DNA of 64,000 bases from Asterias rubens. Taxonomy: Eukaryota > Echinodermata > Asteroidea > Forcipulatida > Asteriidae. The position numbers and the translations under genes were made by a program. The DNA lies in the NCBI RefSeq assembly GCF_902459465.1, contig NC_047062.1, forward strand, positions 31,924,673-31,988,672, in the 5' to 3' direction. Of this stretch, positions 12,700 to 24,190 are shown piece after piece (position 1 is the first letter of the stretch; each line of letters begins with the position of its first letter). The notes under the pieces are model-generated. The model made no database searches, had not been told where the DNA came from, and was given only the letters and a program-made list of their open reading frames with translations.

Positions 12700-14216
12700 A
12701 AAGTTTTTATTTTCTGTTTTTCTTGACTATTGTTGAATAGTATGTAAGTTTATAGTGTCACAACAACAAATAATTATTGCATTTACCTGTGTACTGCGAG
12801 TTTTTACTTTTGAGTTTCTCCGTGTTGTTGCTACCGAAAGGTTCTGTTTGTCGTACAAAAATCAGACGAAAACGCGTGTGCGCAAAAAGTAGTTACTTAG
12901 TCAAACGCCCTCTCTTGGCCAAAACTGTTTAGGTAAATTTTCAATGCAACTTTCTCATAGAGCCCTAGGTAGCCCTGGAAGTGCCATCCAATATCGTAGC
13001 GTCATACGTTATCGACCCTCATATGTTTTCGAACCCCAACTTTGATTCCCGTTCACCGCGAGATTGTGCAAGCTGCACCGGTCTGTATTTTCATCAGGCG
13101 CAATCATGCTGAGAATAAAGTTTCCTGTCGTTGGTTATGCTCAAACATTTATAAAATGATTTATTTTTGGTACAAATCACAAGTGCATTATTATGCCAAC
13201 ATTCAAATGAGTCAAAGAAACATCATCCAACCTCGAAAGTTAAAAACTATCTGCTAGATTGATTTTTTTTTTTAAATTCCGATAAGCGTAATAAATATTA
13301 AGTCTACATTAAAGAGAAAATATCTTAGATTGGTTTCTTATCTCCCGAAACCAAACATTACTGGTCTGATGGGGGATAACGGATTGTTTTGAAATTTGTG
13401 TGCTTCAAGGGGGGTGGCGTGTGTTACTTTCATGCCTTATGATATCTCTGGATTCTAATATAGAAGCCATAATGCCTTAGGACAAAAATGTAATTAAATT
13501 TGTTAAGTAATAATTGAATAATATTTTTGATTTATTTTGCACGCCATACTAGATTCTGAATATTCAATAAAATACCAACCAATGAAAGGTGTGAAAACAT
13601 ATGACGTTGCTCCAATGTCGTGCATGCATAAGCACTGTCAATGGCGGACTGTCTCTCGCAACGTAAAACCAAAACTTTAAAAATTTCAACACACCATGAA
13701 GTGTAAGTGTTATTGTTAAAAAAATTGGATAGATGATTTGAAAAAAAAACATTCAGTTTTTTTATTGTGAAAAATTTTCCTGTTATCCTAATGTCACTGT
13801 TTCACCCTCATGGGCGTGTCAGCCTCTAAGATCGACACAAACAATTGTGTGTGCATTTAAAAAAAAAAAAGTTAGCTCTTGTCCAGTATGATTATCTTGA
13901 GCCCCTTATTCTTGTGTGTTTTTAGTATAAGGAGCAAACAGAAGACTTTGGTAATTTTTATTTCGCCTTCCATCTCTTCAATTTGGATAAACATGAGTGA
14001 CGTGTCTTTTGCCATATCAGACCACACAGTTTGTAGATGGCATTTGGAGTGGGGTGTTGAACCACACTCTTTCATAAGCATAGGCCTAAAAACCAAGGCG
14101 ATGTTTTATATTCAGTGGGTTATATTTTCTGTGTTTGACATGTGATATGTGTGCAGTATAGTTTTCTACCCTTCAAAAAGAAAACATCTCTGAGACCCAA
14201 CCCCACCCCTTATTTA

Positions 14217-14250
<34 letters not shown>

Positions 14251-14852
14251 TACTTTTTTGATAATTTGAATAGCCAAGTCTAGTAGGTTGATGAATATGC
14301 ATTATACGTGAATCTCCCATTAACTAAAACCTCTGAATTTAGGGGCCTACTCACCTGTTTATTACTTACATTATTGCCTTCACGTGAACAGATACCGAGA
14401 TAGTTCATCATAAAAACGTGATTTAATAAACCATTTTTATTTTATAAATACCAATATCAAGGGCATCGAAACCTCATGGTTATACTTTGCATTGTAACAA
14501 AAAAACGGGTAAACTACAGGAAAGAAAATGAGACCTTGTCTATAAAGCCTTGATAAAAGGGCCACAAGCTAATTAAATTAATAGGGCCACATTGGATCTT
14601 CAAGTGCTTGCCAAGTTGTGTACTTTTACCAATAAGTTTGAAAAAAATGTATAGTGAAACAAAATTAGCTACCATGGCTGCTTTATAGTCACTCAATGGT
14701 GGGTAATGATGAGAGCACCCTATAACAAATTAATCTCTGCAGACTGAAAGCAGATTAATTGAAAGGCAAATAACTAAAATTCCTCAAATTAAGAATGGGT
14801 AAAAATAACTAGCGAAACGATTCTGAAAAAATATCCTGATAAAAAAAGCTCA
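12700..14852. other. Non-coding stretch, no supported gene
   Basis: AT-rich sequence with an (ATT)n microsatellite at about 14216-14251. Open frames here are short and lack codon or motif support. I recognise no transposon family in it. Confidence 0.5.
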
Positions 14853-15140
14853 TTAAAGGCCATGGACATATATTGTTAAAGACTAGTATTCTCACTTGGT
14901 GTATCCCAACATAATGCATCTAATTACTAATCTGTGAATCTTTTTACTCAATTTGGTCATTGACATTGCAAGAGAATAAAATATAAAAAATTAAGAAAAA
15001 AACCGTAGTTGCACAAATTTAAAATTGAATGAGAAATAACCTCTTTCTCAAAAAAACTATGCTACTTCAGAGGGAGCCGTTTCTATGTTTATATTCTATC
15101 AACAGCTCTCCATTGCTCAGAGTGTCCAGTGCCTGCATTA
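14853..15140 (+). mobile_element. MITE, 'GGACACTATTGGTAATT' family, copy 1
   Basis: The most abundant family in the window. Consensus ends are 'ttaaaggcactggacactat' and its inverse 'atagtgtccagtgcctttaa'. The interior has 'tctcacttggtgtatc' and 'ttcagagggagccgtttct'. This copy is diverged but keeps these blocks. It is adjacent to no gene. Confidence 0.7.
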
Positions 15141-15352
15141 ACATCACATAATATGGATACTGTCTGCATGGATGCCACCCTTGTCATGATCTTTTCGAGT
15201 TATACAGCAAATGAAGTACTAGTCTTGGTTCCAAGACCGTTGGTGTTGCGCGGTCACACACAACCAACGTTCCGATTATGCACGGCAAAAACTGTACACG
15301 CTTGTAATGAACGAACGCTAGCGGGCGCTCTGTTTCTCTGATTTCCGGATCT

Positions 15353-16196
15353 CACCAATAGAGCTATATAATATATTGACTAGAGCGCTAACACCCCGTT
15401 ATACTAGTCTTGGTTCAGGACTCTCCTGGATTTGTAACAAGAAAGCGCGCTATCACCCCCAACGCGCTATCAACCACGAACCGCTATCACAGGAGAGTCT
15501 TGGAACATTCGTTAAATCTCCCCCCAAAATCGGGGGGAAACATAATGCGCGTGCGTAGGTTTCCCGCAGAGCCCGCCCCTTTTTGGGGGGGAGATTTAAC
15601 GAATGTGCCAAGACTCTCCTGTGATAGCGGTTCTCGGGTGATAGCGGTTCGTGGTTGATAGCGCGTTGGGGGTGATTGCGCGCCCTGTTGTGACAAATCC
15701 AGGAGAGTCTTGAACCAAGACTACGTTATACACGCACTAAGGTTTTGAAGCCGTGTGGGCGCATCCATGTTTATGTACAAACCAATACAAAAGCTTGAAA
15801 TTTTGTAAGGCAATTGTACGGCTATTTGCATGATCGTGCGTCTGTTCTTTTTTATGTGCCATCCGGGAAGCAAAAAATGCAGCAAACGTGAACGCACAAT
15901 CTGCTGATCAGCGCACAAACTGCGAGCGTCATGTGCGTCATGATTAAAAGGTGCGTTTACCTTTTTTTTAGTACGGCAACCAAGTCAAAGTTACGGTTTT
16001 CGTAGCGCGGACGTACGCGAGTGGACAGTTGCGTACGTAAGCGCACACGCTGAATGTAAAATAATCGCGGCAATGTGTGTTCTCTTAAAATTCCGAGTTC
16101 ACGCAACACATCAAACATGTCTGCGCCCAGGGTGGTTTCAAAACGCAGAACAAGTTAGCGCTCTAGTCAATATATTTAGCTCTATGATCTCACCAT
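15353..16196. mobile_element. Nested inverted-repeat element
   Basis: Outer arms of about 40 bp: 15353-15392 and its inverse 16157-16196 ('gttagcgctctagtcaatat'). Inside is a second structure, 15402-15722, with arms of about 150 bp: 'tcttggttcaggactctcct' and its inverse, plus 'aggagagtcttgg' + 'aaatctcccccc'. The centre includes 'cataatgcgcgtgcg'. No coding region is visible. It looks like a foldback or MITE element inserted within another. Confidence 0.65.
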
Positions 16197-16445
16197 GTCT
16201 GTGCTCACCAATGTGTTTGCGTTTCCATGGCAACCTGAGACTACTACAGTCACCAATAATTGGCACTTGCCGTAAGGTTGATTCTATGTATGTCCCTTAC
16301 ACTGGAATGATTGTCACGACTCTCATAATCAATCGATAGGCATACTATTATTATAATATGCAATTCAATTCGACCAAAATTTATTTCCATATTGGTCAAA
16401 AAAGAGAATAATATTTTTATTTAACAAATTTGTTTGTACAATTAT

Positions 16446-16823
16446 TAAAAGGAACGTTACAGAATTGGTAAGAAACAAAAATCGTGAAGATCACAGATTT
16501 TCATAAAACTTACACGGTCTAATTGATGATGATAGTAGAAAACATCCCTTGAAATATTTCTCTCTGAAATTTTATTTTTTATGAAAAATAAATAATCTAA
16601 TTTCGCGTTTGGAGTTTATCGCTCAGTGAGCGTTTTATTCACTTTTGTTTTGGCATCGATGCAATGCAAAATTCGTAATCGGTTTTTCACTATTCTTTCG
16701 TGACCCAGATGGCCGATCTATCTCGAACTTCTGGAGGTTTGTCAGTTTATTTATTATTTGGTGGTTACATAAAGTGCTTACACTGCCAGCACAGCAAAAC
16801 CAATTCTGTAATGTTCCTTTAAG
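16446..16823. mobile_element. MITE, 'AAAGGAACGTTACAGAATTGG' family, copy 1
   Basis: Terminal inverted repeats 'aaaggaacgttacagaattg' and 'caattctgtaatgttccttt'. The interior shares 'gcgtttggagtttatcgctc' and 'gcatcgatgcaatgcaaaat' with a copy at 49661-49989. Confidence 0.85.
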
Positions 16824-17070
16824 TCAAAGACAGATCAAGAAAATAATGAACGAAAGTTAAATGAAAAAGTATAATATATGGATACAGAGCAAACTTTGGA
16901 GCATTTACAGAAGCTAGAAAGGTTGGATCTTGAGAACCATAATAAAAACATGATCTAATATCGTACATCATGTTTGCACATCATTACCCCCATTCGACTT
17001 CTGATCGAAACCGAACTCAAGATAAAAGTCCCTTTTAGGTAGGCGATATCGGCGGTAAAGCGCTCAAGGT

Positions 17071-17455
17071 TCAGGCACTGAACACTATTGGTAATTACTC
17101 AAAATTATTGGTAAGCATAAAAGCTCATTTGCTTGTTACAAGCAATGGGAGCTGTTGATAGTATGACACGTTGTGAGAAACGTTGTATTGGAAATAGAAA
17201 TAATTTCCACGATTTTCATTTCGAGACATCATTCCTAAATTTTGGGGTCCCGGAACAAGTATATGAAACCACACAAACCTCGTGCGATAAGGGTGTTTCC
17301 TTTTTAAATTATTATCTCGCAATTTCGATGACCGTTTGGGCTTCAATAATCACAGGTTTGTTATAACACATGTTGAACTATCCAAAGTAACTGGTCTTTG
17401 ATAATTATCAAAGGTCCAATGTCTTTTAAAGAGTGCCAATTACCAATAGTGTCTT
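17071..17455 (-). mobile_element. MITE, 'GGACACTATTGGTAATT' family, copy 2
   Basis: Left end 'aacactattggtaattactc', with 'gggagctgttgatagtatga' inside. The right end has 'actggtctttgataattatc' and then a stray second terminus ('gccaattaccaatagtgtc'). Confidence 0.75.
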
Positions 17456-17897
17456 CACCTGTCTTTAGCTTCTTTAGGGGGCCACTTTGTTCTTCATGGC
17501 TCCCGGGGATGGATGTATTTTCAACATGAAGTATTTATCCGCAATTATTAAAGATCCATATTGAAATTTGGCAAGGTGGTCTTTTGGGTACGTACTTAAA
17601 GTCATGGTGCCCAAGTAAGAAATCGGGCGTATAATAAACGTTTTAAACTAGAGAGAATTTGCCATTGTGGTAACTATTCTAGACATAATTGTTATGTGGA
17701 ATAGGGACAGGTTTGACGGACCGAAGCCTAACATTGACTCTGCAACAGCAGAAGTTAGTTTCGTCGAAGGCAGGCAGTTTGAACAGTCAATAAAAAGCCC
17801 TGAGCCTGACAAAACCAACCGGCTCTACTTTTCGGAGCCAACACTGCTTCTCAGAAGAGATTATTTACAAAGTTTGCTCGCAAGAAATTTGTTGTCA

Positions 17898-18240
17898 CTT
17901 AAAGCCATATACAGTTTCGGTAAACAGTATTGTCCAAGTCCCACACTTCGGGTATCACAACTTATATAACATAACAAACCTGTGAAAATTTAAGCTCAAT
18001 CGGTCATTGGAGTCGGGAGAAAATAACGGGAAAACCCACTCTTGTTTCCGCGCGTTTCGACGTGTCATGACATGTGTTTACTATAAATCCGTAATTCTCG
18101 CTATCGAAATTGATATTGTTGTAATGTTTTCTCAAAAAGTAAAGCATTTCATGAAATAATATTTCAAGAGAAGTCTTTCACCATTACCTTCTGTAAACCC
18201 TTGTAAATTATTTGTACCGAAAGTGTATAATGGCTTTAAC
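17898..18240 (+). mobile_element. MITE, 'AAAGCCATTGGACACTTTCGG' family, copy 1
   Basis: It starts 'aaagccatatacagtttcgg' and ends 'cgaaagtgtataatggcttt' (inverted termini). The interior has 'tcatgacatgtg' and 'ctcaaaaagtaaagcatttc'. Other copies are at 31488-31812 (inverted) and 49295-49625. Confidence 0.8.
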
Positions 18241-18514
18241 AGTCCAAGAAGGGGGAGTAGTTTGAGTAACTACTTTACAAATTATTTTCCGAACTCACTT
18301 GATTTGCATGTCGCACGTGCTACAGAATGTCGCATACCAAATTTCACGTATTAATTTTTGTTCAACCTTGAGCTAACCAATGGGGCTATTTATAGCTCCA
18401 TTGTTGAAATAGCTCCGTTGTTAAACTGTACCATAATTATTTGTCACTTTGTTTTTTGTTTTATTTTTTATAGGGGTTGTGATTTTGGACACAAATAAAA
18501 GTGCTTTAATTTGT

Positions 18515-18848
18515 TATTGGTAATTGTCAAAGATCAGTGTTCTCTTTCTCTGGTGTATCTAAACAAATTTTGCTTAATTTGTTATCGGAGTTGGGAGAAA
18601 ATGATGAAAGAAAAAAACACCTTTGTTGGACGAATTTGTGAGCTTTTAGATAGGAATAAAACACATTCTGACATAAAAGTATTTTATTATTTTAGTGAGA
18701 AACTACCTCTATTTCGAAATCTATGCTACTTCAGGGAGCCGTTTCTCACGATGTTTTATACTATCAACAGCTCTCCAATGCTCGTTAGTCAGTTGTTAAG
18801 TTAATATTTATTTTGAGTAATTTCCAAACGTGCACCTTCCCATTTAAG
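18515..18848 (+). mobile_element. MITE, 'GGACACTATTGGTAATT' family, copy 3
   Basis: It begins 'attggtaattgtcaaagatc' and ends near 'cacgttt' with 'cccatttaaggc'. The internal 'cttcagggagccgtttctca' is diagnostic of the family. Confidence 0.75.
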
Positions 18849-18887
18849 GCATTTACGAGCATCTTGGTATGATTTTTTTTTAATTAT

Positions 18888-19267
18888 TTAAAGGCAGTGG
18901 ACACTATTGGTAATTGTCAAAGACCAGATCTCCACTTGTTATATCTAAACTTATGCATAATAAACAAACCTGTGAAAATTTGAGCTCAATCGGTCGTTCG
19001 GAGTTGCGAGATAATCATGAAAGAAATAATCACCCTTGTCATACGAAGATGTGTGCTTTCAGATGCTTGATTTCGAGACCTCAAATTCTAAATTCTCGAA
19101 ATCAAATTCGTGGAAAATTACTTCTTTCTCGGAAACTACGTTACTTTAGAGGGAGCCGTTTCTCACAATGTTTTATACTATCAATAGCTCCCCATTACTC
19201 GTTACCAAGTAAGATTTTATGCTAACAATTATTTTGAGTAATTACCAATAGTGTCCACTGCCTTTAA
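18888..19267 (+). mobile_element. MITE, 'GGACACTATTGGTAATT' family, copy 4 (best preserved)
   Basis: Complete copy with ends 'ttaaaggcagtggacactat' and 'atagtgtccactgcctttaa'. It carries an internal near-palindrome around 'gatttcgagacctc' and 'ctcgaaatcaaattc'. It is a good reference for the family. Confidence 0.9.
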
Positions 19268-19499
19268 GAGCTTCATATAAATTGGAGTTCTTCATTGATA
19301 TTCCCTATAATAGGGACTGTAGGAACTGACCTCAGTATAACGACTGAACAAAGGCAACGACCACTGACCTGAAAGTGGGTACTGCCATTAATTTGAAGAG
19401 AGATTGTCAAGCATAATTATAACCTTTCCTTTAAACGGTCGATACAACTAAGAGTGCTTAATTAAATAACTTAGTAATAATTTAGTATTCCCGTCCACA

Positions 19500-19800
19500 A
19501 CCGTGCCTCCACTCACTGGACTCATTTAAAACCGCTCTCAAAACACACTTATTTGAATCCATCTAAGCTGTTCAGTTTTTGATATTCCATCCAACTTTAA
19601 TTGTAATTTTTCTGTTATCGTATAAACTTCTTGTTGCAGCGCGTAGAAACCTGGTACTAAGCTCTCTCTCTCTATATATATATGCTATTGTTACTATTAT
19701 ACCATTAGTATTATTATTGCATTGTATTGTATTATGTTTTATTCCAAACTATATAGAACACACCCCATAACCATGGGGAGGGTAACACTGTTATAAAAAC
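19500..19800 (+). pseudogene. 3' end of a non-LTR retrotransposon (last ORF2 codons plus 3' tail)
   Basis: The frame 19519-19566 reads DSFKTALKTHLFESI and then a stop. This is the typical C-terminus of jockey/CR1-type reverse transcriptase proteins (…SFKSxLKTHLF…). The following ~230 bp are AT-rich with a CT/TA microsatellite and no gene. Only the extreme 3' end is present, as expected for 5' truncation. Confidence 0.6.
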
Positions 19801-20283
19801 AAAATACAGTTAGTGAATAAGTCATTCGGAAAGGAATTTAAAGGGAAAAAAAACAAATAATCACACAGTTTGGATGCTTTTTGTTTGTAACTTCCTTTTG
19901 TATTATACGTATACCAATAGAAAAAGGGCACCAGCTACATGCTACAAGCTACCTGCGTTAGCAAAAACAATTAAGCATAGTTCACTTTAGCTGACGTAGC
20001 TGGTACCTTGCGTTGGTCCAGCGAACGCATGTATATAGATCAATACCGATGATGTAGCCGGTATCGCAACTAATATTAATAATCAAATATATTGCGGTGA
20101 GACAATTTTATACACCACTGACCTCCATTGGTGATCAAGGCTGCATTGAGTATACGGTATCTAAATCAGCGCTACAGTGCCTCTGCTCTGTACCATTAGT
20201 AATCCAATAAGTCTTTAAGTCAACTAATTCCTTGCTCAATTTGTCAGTGGACTTTGATAGTGAGCTTCTTTTGGTTCCTGAGT

Positions 20284-20787
20284 ATGGCGAGTTCTTTCAG
20301 TGTCGTCACTTTCAGTATTCTTGTAGCTCTCCTTCAGTCACATTTCCTGATTGTATCTCCCTGCATGTCCTGCATCAGTCCATGGACAAGTTTTGGGAAT
20401 CATTGCTACCGTCTTGTGACAGATGCCAAGACCTTTGTTGAAGCTGAGCAGTATTGCCAGAGTCTGTCACGCCTTGGCAAACCATCTTATCTGGCGTCCA
20501 TTTTGAGCCAAGAGGAATACGATTTCCTCGTCCTGCTCATAAAATCCGTTTACGGGGAAAGCGGCATGAAAACCTGGTTCGGCTACCGCAAGGACGGATC
20601 CGGTAGCTTTGCCTGGCTCGACGGCAGTCCATCCGGAGGGTACACCAACTGGTACGCGGCTCAACCCAGTGGCGACGGAGATTGTGTTGAGTTTCTAGAT
20701 ACTACAGGTGATTTCAACTTCTTGTGGAATGACATGCCATGTTACGAACGCAGAAGATCCGTCTGTAAAATAGCAACCAGGTTCTGA
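20284..20787 (+). CDS. Secreted C-type lectin 1
   Basis: Single-exon gene of 167 residues. A hydrophobic signal peptide covers about residues 1-25, followed by one C-type lectin domain. Cysteines are at 27, 30, 41, 58, 134, 153 and 161, fitting a long-form domain (58-161 and 134-153 pairs expected). WFGYRK is at 98-103. The Ca2+/sugar motif is QPS (127-129) instead of EPN or QPD, with an intact WND at 148-150, so sugar specificity cannot be assigned and may be altered. The ATG at 20284 is chosen because the paralogue starts at the same place; the longer frame upstream begins at TTG. A likely role is extracellular sugar or pathogen recognition, by analogy with invertebrate lectins. The paralogue lies 3.4 kb downstream on the same strand. 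Confidence 0.9.
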   Translation: MASSFSVVTFSILVALLQSHFLIVSPCMSCISPWTSFGNHCYRLVTDAKTFVEAEQYCQSLSRLGKPSYLASILSQEEYDFLVLLIKSVYGESGMKTWFGYRKDGSGSFAWLDGSPSGGYTNWYAAQPSGDGDCVEFLDTTGDFNFLWNDMPCYERRRSVCKIATRF

Positions 20788-21450
20788 GTGGAACTGTAAC
20801 TATAGCTGCCAGGTTCTAAGTAGAACTGTGACTATAACTGCCTGTCAGGACGTTATAAGTTTAACTGTGACTAAAAACTACCAGGTACTAATTGGAACTG
20901 TGACTATAACTGCCAGGTTCTGAGCAAAACTGTGAATAACTGCCAGGTTCTAAGTGGAACTGTGACTATAACTGACAGGTTCTAAGTAGAACTGTGACTA
21001 TAACTGCCTGCCAGGTTCTGAGTGGAACTGTAACTATAACTGCTAGGTTCTGAGTGGAACTGTGATTATAACTGCCAGGTTCTGAGTAGAACTGTGACTA
21101 TAACTGCCAGGTTCTGAGTGGAACTTTGACTATAACTGCAAGGTTCTAATTGGAACTGTGATTATAACTGCCAGGTTCTAAGTGAAACTGTGACTATAAC
21201 TGCCAGGTTCTATGGAACTGTGACTATAACTGTCAGGTTCTGAGCAGAACTGTGAATAACTGCCAGAATCTAAGTGGAACTGTGACTATAACTGCCAGGT
21301 TCTATATGGAACTGTGACTTTAACTGCCAGGTTCTAAGTAGAACTGTGACTTTAGCTGTCAGGTTCTAAGTGGAACTGTGACTATAACTGCCAGGTTTTA
21401 AGTGGAACTTTGCCTAACTGCTAGTAGCTTCTGAGTGGAACTGTGACTAC
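20765..21450 (+). repeat. Minisatellite seeded by the lectin-1 stop-codon region
   Basis: About 21 units of 32-33 bp, consensus 'ccaggttctgagtggaactg' + 'tgactataactg'. The first unit is the end of lectin 1 itself (codons for R-F and the TGA, then 3' flank). Lectin 2 has just one matching unit at 24683-24715, so the expansion followed or escaped the gene duplication. It probably forms much of the lectin-1 3' UTR. Confidence 0.9.
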
Positions 21451-21794
21451 AACTGCAGTAACTAACATCATTTTGTCTTATAGGCGAGAGAAAACCAGTT
21501 AGTGGTTTAAAGTTATCACCATGTGTCCGGAAGAAATTTTTGACCGGCAAAGAGGTTGCAAGAAAGTTCTTTCCATAAAATGAGATTTAAGGAAACTAAG
21601 TGTGAATATTGTTTGGTTGTTTTTCATCATTATAAGTCGTTGCAGGAAAGTTACATTCCGATTGGAAATTGAAAACATATTCTTTGTGAGTACTTCTTGC
21701 GTAAAATAACAGCCAGAGATCGCTTGTGACTAAGTTTATGTTGCAACAAAATTGTGTTTTGTGTTCCCAGGACGGATATACATCGTTGCGACCT

Positions 21795-22048
21795 GGGCCC
21801 AATTTCATGGCTCTGCTTACCGTAAGCACAGAATCGGCGCTTACGGAAGCAGGGAATTCTGTGCCTACAGCAAGCGTATTTCACGGGTTAGCGGCGAATT
21901 TTGGCTTCTGCGCGTGCGTACTCCACGTTACTGGGCATTTTGCGCTTACAAGGCTAGCGCAGAAATTCGGCGCTTGCACGTAAGCGGGGAATCGTGATCG
22001 TAATTCAGCGCAGAATTCGGCGGTAAGCAGAGCCATGAAATTGGGCCC
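21795..22048. mobile_element. MITE, 'GGGCCCAATTTCATGGCTCTGCTTACC' family
   Basis: Near-perfect termini 'gggcccaatttcatggctct' and 'agagccatgaaattgggccc'. GCGCTTACG/CGTAAGC motifs fill the interior. Same family as 33658-33782 and related to 2537-2733. Confidence 0.9.
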
Positions 22049-22101
22049 TGCAGCACCACTTGACGTGAAAATAACAATGGCGGCGCCCTTGCGATTTAAG
22101 C

Positions 22102-22373
22102 GCTATTATAGGATGCCGTCGTTTAGCTTCCCTGGGTCTACCCCGTGGTGCTCACTCAGGTGAGCCCCTGAAAAGAGCTAAAAAAACGACCACTCACCGC
22201 TCTCGTTGTGACGTCGTTTACCTAGGGCCAGCCCCCAAGTGACCCACTCCGCAAGCAGGGCACCGGGGGCTGACCTGGGTGAGCCCCTGGAATGACGTCA
22301 AAAGCTATTGGAACGCACTGGGGCAGACCGGGGATGACCCAGGGAAGCTAAACGAACGCACCCATAGTATAGA
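22102..22373. mobile_element. MITE with ~40-bp termini, GC-rich
   Basis: The left end 'gtcgtttagcttccctgggt' is matched by the right end 'acccagggaagctaaacgaa', extended outward by ctattata / tatag. The interior repeats 'aggtgagcccctg' and 'gggtgagcccctgg'. Confidence 0.75.
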
Positions 22374-22499
22374 TGTGTATGTTTATCACCCAGTTAAATG
22401 TAGTTTTATATTTGCATAGTTTTTAATTGTTTGTACTTGTATAGATCTATAAAAAAAAAATAAGGCCCCGACCTCAAGGTTTTGAAAAAACAGAAACAC

Positions 22500-22990
22500 T
22501 GCCATTGACGGCGGGTGTCAGATGCAATTGTCAGATGCAATTGTGTCCGCCATGCAATACTGTCCGCTCCAGACACGTTTGCCCATGCAATCGTGTCCGG
22601 GGCTATGCAAAAACCGTCCGGCGGACACAGCATGACTGCAGGCTACATGTATGTGCGCGCGTAAGCGAGCGTGCATGCACTGAACCTACGTATATGCAGC
22701 ATGAATGTTCACGTATTTTTAATTGCAGCGAATACCCAACGGCCGAACATTTCCCACGTCATTCATGACATGCACTTAGCCTCTTGTTAAAAAAAAATGG
22801 CGAACGTGTTCCGTCGACCAAGGGCGTTTAATTTACTGCAAGGACGGTTTTGCACGGGGGCGCACACGACTGCATATGCGAATGTTTCCGGGCGGACACA
22901 ATGCATTATGCAGCAGCGTCCGGGCGGACACGATTTCATATGCAAAATCGTCCGGCGGACATTACTGCATATGCAATTATGTCATCCAGA
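22500..22990. repeat. Cluster of GTCCGGCGGACA and ATGCATATGCAA motifs
   Basis: GC-rich patch in which 'cgtccggcggaca' or 'gtccgggcggacac' recurs near 22614, 22895, 22918 and 22948, interleaved with 'tgcatatgca'-type palindromes. The two halves (22540-22640 and 22840-22990) partly mirror each other. No gene is recognisable. Confidence 0.5.
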
Positions 22991-23369
22991 TGGTATTGCA
23001 AAGAGACACAACTTTGACATCGTGTGTGGTGTTTTGAATGTTATAGTTTGCATCGGGGATTCAGTATTTTTTCGAGCTCTATGAAAAACAAAATGCATAG
23101 ACAAATCACTCAGTTGGGATTCGAACACAAGACATTTGCATTGATATATAGCAAACCCACCCCCCCCCCCCCGAGAAAAAAATACTCGTTGCAAATACAC
23201 TGATTTGCGTGCGAAACATGGTTGGGGAATGCAGAGCATCACAAAACAATAGTTTACTTGCCATGGCACAGGATTTGGACTTGAGTCAAGTCTAACTTTC
23301 AGCCGAGCCAATGTGCCCTATATCTTTAAATAACCATTCCAGACTTTAAATCAACTGTAATGTAATTGA

Positions 23370-23610
23370 TTTTTGCTGACATAGAGATATAGCTGGTACC
23401 TTGTGTGCATTGGTCAACTACAGACACGAATACAAGTTACCACAAGCAAATCGGTGATACAGGTGCCGCTGGAGGTATTATTGAAAAGAAACTGGGGTAC
23501 ATATTATATTTATTTACAATAATTGACATCGTCACATTCATCTTGCTGTGACAGTTGGCGCTATAGTGAATGCCTCTGCTCTCTGCTCTATCGTCAAAAT
23601 AGTATAAATT
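23370..23610 (+). repeat. Extra copy of the lectin upstream region without a lectin gene
   Basis: 'tagctggtaccttg' at 23391 matches 19997. 'ggcgctatagtgaatgcctc' at 23557 matches 'agcgctacagtgcctctgct' (20168) and 'ggcgctacaatgcctctgct' (24069), upstream of the two lectins. 'attgac..cgtcacattc' also recurs at 23943. No lectin coding sequence follows this copy. A poly-C tract of about 18 lies at 23158. Confidence 0.55.
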
Positions 23611-24190
23611 ATTTCATGTCATTTCATTGTATTTGCCAGCACACATTAAAAATCACATTAAAAAATTGGACATCAATTACTGGCAAGGACAAGCAATACG
23701 ATAGTTTTAAGAAGAAAACAAATATGTAAAACAACTACAATAAGCAAAGTACTGAGAAACTTGGCCTGGCAGTTGGCAGAAACATGTACCGAGAAACCAT
23801 TACAACATTTTGTCTCGTCACCTACGTCTTTGCAAGTGTTGGCCTACGGACACGGATAAAGGTGACCTCAAGAAAATCGACTGATACAGGTATCGCTGGT
23901 ATACCAAAAGAATTGTGATGAATATTATAATTATTCACACTAATTGACTCGTCACAATCGATTTACAGTGACAACGAAACGGTGTCCCCAATTAAGCCAA
24001 GAAGGTCTCCCCAATTAAACGCGTTGATATTTGGTGAACAAAGGCTAAACTGAAATCGACACCAAGTCGGCGCTACAATGCCTCTGCTCTATAGTAGTAT
24101 ACATTATAAACGTTTCTAAAGTCTCCTATACGCCTTTGCTTATTGTGAGTTCATCTAGTCTAATCTTTAGACTTCTTTTGGTTCCTGAGT

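Noticed and set aside
20254-20283. N-terminal extension of lectin 1 by ten codons
   Set aside because: The frame begins at TTG, not ATG, and the paralogue starts at the ATG equivalent to 20284.
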